Below, in pieces: positions 1-7,425 of a stretch of DNA of 14,010 nucleotides (positions are counted from its first letter, which is position 1; each line of letters opens with the position of its first letter). The notes under the pieces were generated by a model that did no database searches, was not told where the DNA came from, and saw only the letters and a list, made by a program, of their open reading frames with translations. The stretch spans positions 1 through 14,010 of the forward strand of contig JASLFZ010000035.1 in NCBI GenBank assembly GCA_030150485.1, given 5' to 3'. The position numbers and the translations under genes were made by a program. The DNA is from Candidatus Saccharimonadales bacterium (lineage in GTDB: Bacteria; Patescibacteriota; Saccharimonadia; UBA4664; SCTI01).

Positions 1-170
1 CCGCTGGCTACTTGGTGTCCATCAACCTGGATCGTGGCTCCCTTGGGCGCCACGGCTATTTCTAAAAAGGTAGTTATTGGAGTGGCCGTGGCGTGCACCT
101 CCAATAGGCAACTTAGGGCGGCAAGTCCTAGTAGCAGGAAGGGAAAGTAGAGTCGTTTATACATCTTCAT
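1..170 (-). CDS. Secreted protein, possible PEGA domain (3' end outside the window)
   Basis: The ATG at 170 opens a frame that stays open to base 1, giving 56 visible residues; the rest lies beyond the window. It starts MKMYKRLYFPFLLLGL, a short basic n-region followed by a hydrophobic core, and a likely signal peptidase site follows VHA near residue 27, so the product is probably exported. The residues after that (AVAPKGATIQVDGHQVASG) resemble the opening strands of a PEGA domain, a surface beta-sandwich module with a P-x-GA-x-I/V-x-V/L-DG-x-x-V core. The start lies one base after the stop of the upstream hydrolase, without a clear Shine-Dalgarno sequence, so translation is probably coupled. 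An in-frame ATG two codons later (164) is an alternative start. The signal peptide is well supported; the PEGA call is tentative because only about 20 residues of it are visible. Confidence 0.6.
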   Translation of the reverse strand, partial: MKMYKRLYFPFLLLGLAALSCLLEVHATATPITTFLEIAVAPKGATIQVDGHQVAS

Positions 171-171
171 T

Positions 172-2652
172 TTAGTTTATCAGGCGAGCCCGGATCGGTG
201 GACCGCCCTTAGGATCATTATTGAGGCTATCTTGGTCTAGATCGCCAGAGCGGCTCCCTAATGAGGCGCTAGCGGAGTACGTCCCGTTTGGCTGCTTGCC
301 AATATAAATAAATGTATGGCCGAGGCCACCTGTTCCCTGGGGGCCGCCCTCAATGACAATGTCACCAGGCTGAAGCTGGCTTAGGGCGCTTACCGGCGCG
401 ACATCATACTTTTTCCCATTGAGCGATTCGACATACTGATACTGGGTGCCGGTATCTCCTACCGGGTAGTTAGGGTCGGCCTTACTGGCTTTCATCACGG
501 TAGAGACGAAGTGGCCACAGTCTTGAGGGCTAACGCCGGGGTTATATTGGTCCAAGGCTGCTTGGTAGGCGGGGGTAGGGGCGGGGTCGTGAGACTTGTC
601 TGGCCAAGAAAGGTTAATGGCCTCTTGGACGATTCCCGTTGCGTCTGCGCTTACTGGTCCGCCAGCGGCAGAACAGCCTCCAGAGCTTCCTGCTGCGCCA
701 CCGCCTGACTGCATGCTCTGAATAAGCTGCACGATATCAGCACTTCCGTCATGCATGGCGCTGATCGCTGCTGCGCTTTTATCGCTACCGTTATAGTACA
801 GGCCGATGATGTAGCGATGACCGTTAATGTTAAATACGCCAACGTTACCGGCTACGTCCGTTGTGCCCGCCCATTTATTGGCCTCATCGCTCACATTATA
901 GTTATTGTCATTCTGGGCCGCTGAGCGCAGGGCGGCTTGAGCCACACCATAGTCGCTGCCGTTATCGACATAGAGATGATTCATGGCTGCCACTTCATCC
1001 GATATAGTGCTTTGATTCTTGCCGTCGTTACTAGGATCGTAGTAGCCCTTAACGATGGTATGGGTGTAGCCCTGGGCGCTCGCCGCTTTGGTGAAGCCCG
1101 TGGGGCCCCCAAGAGCCTTCATTAACACATTAGCGGCGGTGTTGTCGGATACACTAAGCATCTGCACTAGAGCGTCGTGTAGGGTAATTTGCGACACCCC
1201 TAAAGTGTTCGTGCCGTCATACCACAGGTCTGCGGTTACCGGCACAGTCTGGGATAGGTCTACACTGTTTTGCAGCAGCGTGTCGGCGATTACCAGTTTC
1301 ATTGTTGAGGCAGGGGTGGCGGGGGGTGTATCTGCCTGATAGGTGCCAAGCGTGCCCCCATCCAGCTCCTGCACTTGAACCGACTGAAGGCCATATTTCT
1401 TCACTACGCTATCGAGCGAAATCGACGTAGACGATGGATCGGAGCTCCCTGGTGCTGGCGCAGGTGTGGACGGCTGAGATGAGGCCGAGCTAGCAAACTG
1501 ATTATAGAACTGCTGTGCGTCCGATGTACGCTGAGCAATAGTAGCGCCCAGATCGGCCGGGCCCTCGTAATACTGCCCAACAATTTGGGTGGCACTAGCA
1601 ACCGAGGAAACATTTTTAAGCTGTGAGTACACACTCGCATAGGAGCCCTTAAGTTCATGCATGACAAAGGCTACTTGGAGGCCGAGGTCGGTTGGGCTTT
1701 TAGCGGGATTTTGGTTGGCTGCGAACTGCTGTAAGGTGTCCCATCTGCCGCCAACGCTCCATTGTGCAATACCTCTACCTGGGCCGCCGCCAATCTGTTG
1801 TTCGCTCGGATCTACTTCGGGGGGGCCGGGGGCTTCAACCGAGAAGTTGCCAACCAAGCCGGCCGCTGCGTAAGCGTTTAGGCCATTCTTCACAAAATAG
1901 TTAAAGGCTTGCTCCGCATTAGTGGAGCCGTCTAGGGGGGTGGTGGCGCCACTGCCACCCGAGCAGCAGCCCGAGCTAGCGTCGGGTGAACTAACTGCTG
2001 GGCTGGCAGCCCCGTTCACTGGAGTAACCGGCGTGGAGTTGTCTACTGCCTGGATCGTGACCACCCCTGAGCCAGGCGTAAAACCGAGTAGCTCCGCGGT
2101 TTCCCACCATAAGTCGATATCACGTGGCTTACCGCTAACTGGTCCCCCACCTCCACCGACATCATCTTTTTCGGCAATAATGGTTTTATCGTTATAGGTT
2201 ATAGCGAGCTTAGTGCCGTCAGGAAGGCCGCCGAGCGCCGTTCCGTTCCCCAGCTCTGCGTAATCGGTACGACCTGCCAGGGGTTTGCCATCATTGCCCA
2301 TGCCATTGTCATCGTGAGGCGTGCGGCCGCCCTGTTGGTCATTGCTGGAGTACCACGTATTAGAGCCAGAGTCGTAGCCACCCCCATAGGTGGTTGTTCC
2401 TACCTGCTCGCCACCCGCTGGGATGTTGCCGGCAGTAGTATAGGAGTAAGTGCCCGAGGCGGTTGAGGTAGCTCCACTGCCTGTGCCGCTGCCGTTATCA
2501 ATACAGGTGGTAGGATCATATAGCTCGGATCTATTGAGAAGTGAGCTCAGGTCGGTACGACCAATAGCTGCGATCTGTGTGATGCCTAAACCATTCAGGA
2601 CCGCACTCATCCCGGCCATGACGAAAATGCATCTTAAAAACTTAGATGGCAT
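172..2652 (-). CDS. Four-domain secreted peptidoglycan hydrolase: RlpA-like barrel, phage-tail-type lysozyme, SxxK serine hydrolase, NlpC/P60-like amidase
   Basis: This 826-residue protein appears to be an exported, multi-enzyme cell-wall degrader. Residues 5-30 form a hydrophobic signal or anchor. Residues 125-204 resemble an RlpA-like double-psi beta-barrel (GTALGGLPDGTKLAI, Asp163/164 before a Gly run, IDLW). After a Cys-Cys linker (229-230), residues 243-387 match the phage tail-tip lysozyme family (NAEQAFNYFVKNGL, AAGLVGNF, candidate catalytic Glu273, GIAQWS, RW). A Pro/Ser linker leads to a beta-lactamase-like/PBP-like serine hydrolase (410-648) with Ser449-x-x-Lys452, Ser502-Asp503-Asn504 and a Lys593-Trp-Ala-Gly in place of the usual KTG; the class A omega-loop ExxLN glutamate is not seen. 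Residues 665-826 look NlpC/P60- or CHAP-like, with Cys712 (DCGHFV) and His779 (GHTFIYIG). The ATG at 2652 is preceded by AGGTGGG with a 9-base spacer and begins 3 bases after the M15 gene stop. In pCF10-type T4SSs the PrgK/VirB1-like wall hydrolase occupies this place. Domain calls come from motif reading only; the lysozyme and NlpC/P60 calls are the firmest. Confidence 0.85.
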   Translation of the reverse strand: MPSKFLRCIFVMAGMSAVLNGLGITQIAAIGRTDLSSLLNRSELYDPTTCIDNGSGTGSGATSTASGTYSYTTAGNIPAGGEQVGTTTYGGGYDSGSNTWYSSNDQQGGRTPHDDNGMGNDGKPLAGRTDYAELGNGTALGGLPDGTKLAITYNDKTIIAEKDDVGGGGGPVSGKPRDIDLWWETAELLGFTPGSGVVTIQAVDNSTPVTPVNGAASPAVSSPDASSGCCSGGSGATTPLDGSTNAEQAFNYFVKNGLNAYAAAGLVGNFSVEAPGPPEVDPSEQQIGGGPGRGIAQWSVGGRWDTLQQFAANQNPAKSPTDLGLQVAFVMHELKGSYASVYSQLKNVSSVASATQIVGQYYEGPADLGATIAQRTSDAQQFYNQFASSASSQPSTPAPAPGSSDPSSTSISLDSVVKKYGLQSVQVQELDGGTLGTYQADTPPATPASTMKLVIADTLLQNSVDLSQTVPVTADLWYDGTNTLGVSQITLHDALVQMLSVSDNTAANVLMKALGGPTGFTKAASAQGYTHTIVKGYYDPSNDGKNQSTISDEVAAMNHLYVDNGSDYGVAQAALRSAAQNDNNYNVSDEANKWAGTTDVAGNVGVFNINGHRYIIGLYYNGSDKSAAAISAMHDGSADIVQLIQSMQSGGGAAGSSGGCSAAGGPVSADATGIVQEAINLSWPDKSHDPAPTPAYQAALDQYNPGVSPQDCGHFVSTVMKASKADPNYPVGDTGTQYQYVESLNGKKYDVAPVSALSQLQPGDIVIEGGPQGTGGLGHTFIYIGKQPNGTYSASASLGSRSGDLDQDSLNNDPKGGPPIRARLIN

Positions 2653-2655
2653 GCC

Positions 2656-5556
2656 TTAGTTCCCACCTATCGAGTAATGATAATGGCCAGCTCCAGACGA
2701 GCACGTTTCGCCCGTTCCGTCAGAAATATTAAACTGCTTGCCAACATCGTCAGCTATGGTTGCATTAAATGGACACCCAAAGTCTACAGCAATCCCTTTG
2801 TAGTGATTTGAATCAGCGACATGGCAACCTCCCGCCAATTCATCGATAGTGAGGTTGGTTTGGGAGTTTACATCCAAGATGAACTGGAGAAGCACAGCGC
2901 TCAACGGCGTGGTTTTATTAGTTGCCGCAGTACCCCCACCAAGGCAGGTGGTACTGGTATTCGCTGGCTGACCCTGTAGGGTTTCTTGGAGGTTTTGCTC
3001 CGCGGTAGAGCCGTCGCTCTGGTTGGCGGCATTTACTACAGCCAACGTTATTTTGCCAGCGTGAGCAGCATCTAAAAGCTCTTGCGCTAATTGTTGCGCA
3101 CTGCCTGAGGGGGTGGATGAACCCCCGGGGCTGCTCGTTCCAGAGCTCCCGGGGCTTGAGCCTCCGTTCGGATTTTGATCATCCTGGCTATTGTTATAAG
3201 ACGTTATGTAGTTAGCGATACCAAGGTCAAGCCGGTACACGCGGAAGCGTTGGTAGGTCGTATTATTCTCATCAGTACACTCTGAATTACTCAAATATTG
3301 ATTAGCATCCTGGTTAATAAGGCAGTCACGAACAAACTGATGGTAATCATCGTCATGACTATTGTTTTGGTCGGTAAGCTCGCCGCTACTATCTCCACCA
3401 TTGCCAAAACCGTGGCCCCCGCAAATGTAGCCATCGTAAAGCGTTTGCCCTTTTGAGCACAGGTAGTTCATGACCCACTGCTCGTTGGCTTCAGGATCAG
3501 GGTACTTAGCGAGCAGATCGTCCGGAATTCCCATTTGGGGGACGCCCCACCCTGAGGGGTCTTCCGAGCTGCTTGCCACATTGTCGGCTTCCGCAAAAGG
3601 AGTGCCACGGGCGATGAAGGCTCCAATGCTCGCCAACTGGGTTTTGCTAAATGGCTCACTGATTACGGCGATCGCCGAATTGAATCCACTGGTTATTTGA
3701 TCGGTTGAGGTCGGGGTGCGTAGGATCAGCGAGCTGGTGAGCGATCGGTCATAGTTGGGGCTGAAAAGCGCATAAGCGATGCCCTTTTGCTGGGCACTTT
3801 GAATGTCATCATTATCGGCTTCACTATCAAGGGTCGCGACCTGCCCCGCCGACAGCTCCTCACCGCCATTGCTCCTGGCATTGATGTTAGCGTAGTTGTC
3901 GTAGCCGGACATAGTGGCGTCGATAATATCACCCCCGGTGGCAGTGGAAATATCCAGTATCGGCTTACTGGCTGCTTGGGTGGCGGCATCTACCACTACC
4001 TTAGCGGCTTCTCCAAAGGCCAGACTTGCCGGGATGTTGGAGACGCCATCGAGCGCCGCATCCCCAGCGCTTTCGAGTGCTGCCGAGAGGCCATCGGTGG
4101 CGGCGGCCAGGATCCCCTGCAGTCCGTCAACACCAGCGATGGCAATTGGTCCCAAAACCGGATCGTTAATGACGCTGCAAACCGATCCCGGTATGGGGGT
4201 GTGACTGGCGGTACCGGCAATGCTTGCTAGCTCGCTACCGCCATTAGCACTGTACTTTGATTGATCGGTCAGCTTCGTTTTGCTACTGACAAACAGTTTT
4301 TCCCAGCCCGGCGCTTTGGCAAAGTTAGAAAGGAGCCGCATGAATACGCTCAACTGGTTGCTGTGAAGATCTCCGCGCTTTAACTGGTCGGCCGTGGAAA
4401 GGACCACAAAGGCAATGCGCATCAACTGCCCCTCACGAGCAATGTTGAGGTCCTTATTAACACTTGAGCCCAAGCTGCTAAGGCCGCAGTCTTGGACTAC
4501 GAACTTTCCGCCCGGCGCTAGGGTGCCGAGCTCGGCCGTGGCGCTGGTTCCTTCGGCGTTACCGGCGTCTGCCGCTACCGCATTCCCCAGGTCGTCTTGA
4601 GCGCTTTTTTCATCGCTTGATTCGGATTCCGAGGCGCCATCGGTGTTTTCTTCGCGGCCCGTAAACTGCTGCTTTATTTTCTCCAGGATGCTGGCTTGGG
4701 TATCGGTGACCTTCTCTCTGGTGTCCTCCAAGAACTTACGCTTAATCCCCCACGCGCCATCAATGGCTCGAGCACGAATATTGAGGCGAAAGAATCCCAG
4801 TTCAGGATAGCGGTCGGAAAGCAAACCGCGGACAGCCGAGCGCCTGTCACTCAGGGAGGCGTCGCTTAGGTCATAGTGTTCGCCAGAGGCGATATCTCTA
4901 AAGCCGGTCAGCTTGCCGCTGCTCGAAAACTCCGGTTTTACATTTAGGTCACTTTCAAGGGAGTTAATCTTAACGTTGGCGTAGGCATCTTGAAGCGGGT
5001 TGCCCGTATTTTTTCTAAAGCCCTGCACCTCCCCGTTTTCGTCGATGACCGCCTTCCAGCCACTACCAACGCGCGACTGGATGGTATGCTGCATGCGCTT
5101 ATCGAAGTACTGGGTAATATTTTCCTCGATGTGTACGAGCTCAAGGGGCAGACTCACTATGAAAAATATAATTGGTAGGGCTGCCATGGCCGTGGCGATT
5201 CCACCGCCAAGGAGCAAGCGTCGTCGTTTGCGCTTTTTAGCTATGCCTGCCATGGCGCTGGCAAGATTACCGCCCTCGGACGAACTAGACGATCCGCTGC
5301 CAGGCATTAAGCCACTGCCGGCCCCACTTTTCTTAGAGCGTCCGGCCGCCGCCGCATCTCCCGACGGACCCCCTGCGGTCTGCAGGTTTCCTCTTGGGGT
5401 ACCGTCTCCCTCGCCGCCGCCTTGGACGGCGTTATCGCGCATACCGGCTCGTCGTTGCGCTACCTCTGCTGGATCCGCCCCTACCTTCTCTTTATCGTCG
5501 AGCTCAGAACCATAAGCAGAATTTTCGGCCTGCTCATCCTCGGGGAGTGGGTTCAC
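2656..5556 (-). CDS. Large membrane-anchored T4SS-associated protein with C-terminal M15-like D,D-peptidase domain
   Basis: 966 residues. Residues 1-105 are acidic, then Gly/Ser-rich and probably disordered. KKRKRRR (107-113) precedes one transmembrane helix at about 114-140, predicting a cytoplasmic N-terminus and about 820 extracytoplasmic residues. Residues 145-300 are charged and helical and I cannot place them in a family; 300-345 is an acidic low-complexity linker; 350-795 is a large unrecognised region with scattered cysteines; 796-818 is a Gly/Ser/Pro linker. Residues 820-966 resemble M15 (VanY/D-Ala-D-Ala peptidase-like) domains: SNHYKGIAVDFG carries candidate zinc ligands His918 and Asp925, and GHYHYSIG supplies the terminal HxH (958/960). 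Cys911, Cys928 and Cys952 could pair in disulfides. The GTG start at 5556 is supported by GGAG 8 bases upstream and lies 3 bases after the VirB4 stop. The context suggests an envelope-spanning T4SS component that also cuts stem-peptide cross-links. The M15 assignment is fairly good; the role of the middle region is unknown. Confidence 0.8.
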   Translation of the reverse strand: MNPLPEDEQAENSAYGSELDDKEKVGADPAEVAQRRAGMRDNAVQGGGEGDGTPRGNLQTAGGPSGDAAAAGRSKKSGAGSGLMPGSGSSSSSEGGNLASAMAGIAKKRKRRRLLLGGGIATAMAALPIIFFIVSLPLELVHIEENITQYFDKRMQHTIQSRVGSGWKAVIDENGEVQGFRKNTGNPLQDAYANVKINSLESDLNVKPEFSSSGKLTGFRDIASGEHYDLSDASLSDRRSAVRGLLSDRYPELGFFRLNIRARAIDGAWGIKRKFLEDTREKVTDTQASILEKIKQQFTGREENTDGASESESSDEKSAQDDLGNAVAADAGNAEGTSATAELGTLAPGGKFVVQDCGLSSLGSSVNKDLNIAREGQLMRIAFVVLSTADQLKRGDLHSNQLSVFMRLLSNFAKAPGWEKLFVSSKTKLTDQSKYSANGGSELASIAGTASHTPIPGSVCSVINDPVLGPIAIAGVDGLQGILAAATDGLSAALESAGDAALDGVSNIPASLAFGEAAKVVVDAATQAASKPILDISTATGGDIIDATMSGYDNYANINARSNGGEELSAGQVATLDSEADNDDIQSAQQKGIAYALFSPNYDRSLTSSLILRTPTSTDQITSGFNSAIAVISEPFSKTQLASIGAFIARGTPFAEADNVASSSEDPSGWGVPQMGIPDDLLAKYPDPEANEQWVMNYLCSKGQTLYDGYICGGHGFGNGGDSSGELTDQNNSHDDDYHQFVRDCLINQDANQYLSNSECTDENNTTYQRFRVYRLDLGIANYITSYNNSQDDQNPNGGSSPGSSGTSSPGGSSTPSGSAQQLAQELLDAAHAGKITLAVVNAANQSDGSTAEQNLQETLQGQPANTSTTCLGGGTAATNKTTPLSAVLLQFILDVNSQTNLTIDELAGGCHVADSNHYKGIAVDFGCPFNATIADDVGKQFNISDGTGETCSSGAGHYHYSIGGN

Positions 5557-5559
5557 CTG

Positions 5560-7425
5560 CTAGGCTCCGGCTTCGGCTGCCGCCTGCTGTTGTTGCCGGT
5601 AGGTTTGCGCCGCGGCCTGCGACGCCAGCTGCTGCGGGCTAGTAGTAATAAGCTGGGCCTCGGTTTGGCTAGCCAAGATGCGGATTACCACATGGTTCAG
5701 GCCGGCAAAGAACAGCCCCTCCCCTACGGGGAAGGTGGTCAGTCGCGCCTTTTCCTCGTTGGTGAGCTTGAAGGTTTCGCCCACAATGTCCACGCTCGAA
5801 GGAGCCTGCTTTAGGAGCAGCTGCAATGAACTGTTGCTGACCACCGCGCGTCCCATGCGACTGCTCAAAAAGTCGTCCACATCCTGCGAAATCGTGGTGA
5901 GTCCCAAAAAGTACTTACGCGCTCGCTTGGCGATGCTGAACATAAAGTTGGCCGAATCTTCATACTTCATTAACTGCCACGCCTCATCCACAATCAGGAT
6001 ACGCTTGCGCTTGTCGCTCTTCACTTTGTTCCAGATGTAGTTCAGTACAATGTACATGCCCACCGGCCGTAGCTCATCTTCCAGGTCGCGAATATTGAAC
6101 ACCACAAACTTGTTATAGAGATCGACGTTCGACTGCTCGCTAAAGATGCCCGCAAAGGTGCCGGTGGTGTACTTACGCAGACGTTGCGCCAAGCTCGGGC
6201 CATTGCCGCTCATCTCCGCGAGCGTCTTATAAAGATCATTCATGGTCGGCGGCGTGGCGCCATGGGTCAGCGGATCGTTGGTGATACCAGCTTTGGCGTA
6301 GGTGTTGATGAGCGCCACATCCAGGTCGGCGTCTTCGGCCGGAGTCAGTGGTACCGCCTCGCCGCCCATCATCAGTCGTAGCAAGCCGTGCAGCGTAATA
6401 ATGTTCGCTCGCAGGGCGTTATCGGCGTCCTCGCTATCGAGTACACGCGGCAGGTCAAACGGGTTCAGCCGGTTCTGGCTGGCCAAGCTAAGCCGTAAGT
6501 AACTGCCCCCCACCGCGTCGCACAGGCTGCGGTACTCGTCTTCCGGGTCGACCACGATCACCTCGGTGCCGAGCATGAGGCTGCGAATTGCCTCCAGCTT
6601 AATCGCAAAGCTTTTACCGGCACCGGATTTGGCAAACACCACCATGTTGGCGTTCTCGAGGCTAAACCTGTCAAACAGTACCAGCCCATTGTTGTGGCGA
6701 TTAATGCCGTAAAGCACACCTTCGTTGCGGCTGAGCTCAGCGCTGGTGAACGGAAAGCTGGTTGAAAGCGCGCCGGTGTTCATGTTGCGCGCCACCTGTA
6801 GTTGGTCGGAGGCCAGCGGCAGGGTTGAGTTGAAGGCCGGCTCCTGCTGCATGCTGGCGGTCTTGGTGTACACCAAGCTCTGGCCAAAGATTCCCTCAAC
6901 CTTACGCTGGATGTTTTTGAGGTCCTCTAAACTGTCGGCGTACAGAGTTACGTACAGGCCGAACCGGAAGAACCGCTCCTCCCCTACCTGCAGCTTGTCG
7001 CGCAGCTCCTCGGCGTCCATGATGGCGGCCTCAAGTCCAGGATCACGCACCCTTCCCTTCTCTTGGTTGATGGCGTAACTTGCCTCCAGCTGTCCCACCT
7101 TGCGGCGCAAATTGTTTAGCACGACCTGGCTTTCGACCGGGTAGATATACAGGCTAAGATCAAGCACCTCGTCGAGGTTCACAATCGGGCTGAGCCAGCC
7201 GGTAAAGATCTGGCGGGGGTAACCATACACGTACAGCGTGCGAGCAAACCGGGTGCCGATGCGCACGTGGTCGCCAGTAATTTCGAGGCTTGGGGGTGCA
7301 ATGAGGTCTCGCAGCGAAAGGATACCCTGCCGGTAGATCGCCTCGGCCTCGGCCTGCTCGCTGGCGCGCTGGGCCTCGGCCAGCGCGATGGGGTCATCAG
7401 CTTTTTTACGGCCAAACAAAGCCAT
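5560..7425 (-). CDS. virB4: VirB4-family T4SS ATPase (C-terminal ATPase part of a split VirB4)
   Basis: This 621-residue cytoplasmic or membrane-associated ATPase energises assembly of, and transport through, the T4SS. Walker A is AKSGAGKS (265-272, Lys271, Ser272); VVDPEDEY at 291-298 is a typical VirB4 motif; Walker B is ILIVDEAW (476-483, Asp480, Glu481); a TTISQDVDDF segment near 510 supplies the sensor-like Gln514; and TTFPVGEGLFFAG (563-575) is the conserved late block. At 621 residues it is shorter than the roughly 800 of classical VirB4/TrbE. The missing N-terminal module seems to be the separate upstream protein, whose TGA stop shares one base with this ATG (TGATG at 7427-7423). A GGGGGA Shine-Dalgarno lies 8 bases upstream, inside the last codons of that gene. 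In Gram-positive conjugation systems VirB4 (PrgJ) follows PrgI, as here. The C-terminal tail (about 595-621) is Gln/Ala-rich. Family assignment is very secure. Confidence 0.96.
   Translation of the reverse strand: MALFGRKKADDPIALAEAQRASEQAEAEAIYRQGILSLRDLIAPPSLEITGDHVRIGTRFARTLYVYGYPRQIFTGWLSPIVNLDEVLDLSLYIYPVESQVVLNNLRRKVGQLEASYAINQEKGRVRDPGLEAAIMDAEELRDKLQVGEERFFRFGLYVTLYADSLEDLKNIQRKVEGIFGQSLVYTKTASMQQEPAFNSTLPLASDQLQVARNMNTGALSTSFPFTSAELSRNEGVLYGINRHNNGLVLFDRFSLENANMVVFAKSGAGKSFAIKLEAIRSLMLGTEVIVVDPEDEYRSLCDAVGGSYLRLSLASQNRLNPFDLPRVLDSEDADNALRANIITLHGLLRLMMGGEAVPLTPAEDADLDVALINTYAKAGITNDPLTHGATPPTMNDLYKTLAEMSGNGPSLAQRLRKYTTGTFAGIFSEQSNVDLYNKFVVFNIRDLEDELRPVGMYIVLNYIWNKVKSDKRKRILIVDEAWQLMKYEDSANFMFSIAKRARKYFLGLTTISQDVDDFLSSRMGRAVVSNSSLQLLLKQAPSSVDIVGETFKLTNEEKARLTTFPVGEGLFFAGLNHVVIRILASQTEAQLITTSPQQLASQAAAQTYRQQQQAAAEAGA
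5565..5569 (-). promoter_or_regulatory. Ribosome binding site deciding the GTG start of the M15-domain protein
   Basis: CGGAG ends 8 bases before the GTG at 5556 and lies within the last codons of virB4. The next in-frame Met is at residue 39 of the long reading, inside the acidic region, so the GTG start with this site is preferred. Confidence 0.5.

Noticed and set aside
709..1425. Beta-lactamase giving drug resistance
   Set aside because: The domain is embedded among wall hydrolases, lacks an evident class A deacylation glutamate and has an altered KTG box; a resistance role is not supported.
1492..1926. Prophage, based on the phage-tail-type lysozyme domain
   Set aside because: No tail, capsid, terminase or integrase gene is present, and all neighbours are T4SS genes. 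The domain is shared by T4SS-linked and CPR wall hydrolases.
3787..4230. 147-codon plus-strand open frame inside the M15 protein gene
   Set aside because: Antisense shadow with Gly-rich, unpatterned translation; the minus-strand frame is continuous here.
5000..5515. 171-codon plus-strand open frame opposite the M15 protein gene
   Set aside because: It lies antisense to codons with a clear N-terminal region and transmembrane helix. Its translation is rich in Pro, Ser and Arg with no recognisable domain or ribosome binding site.
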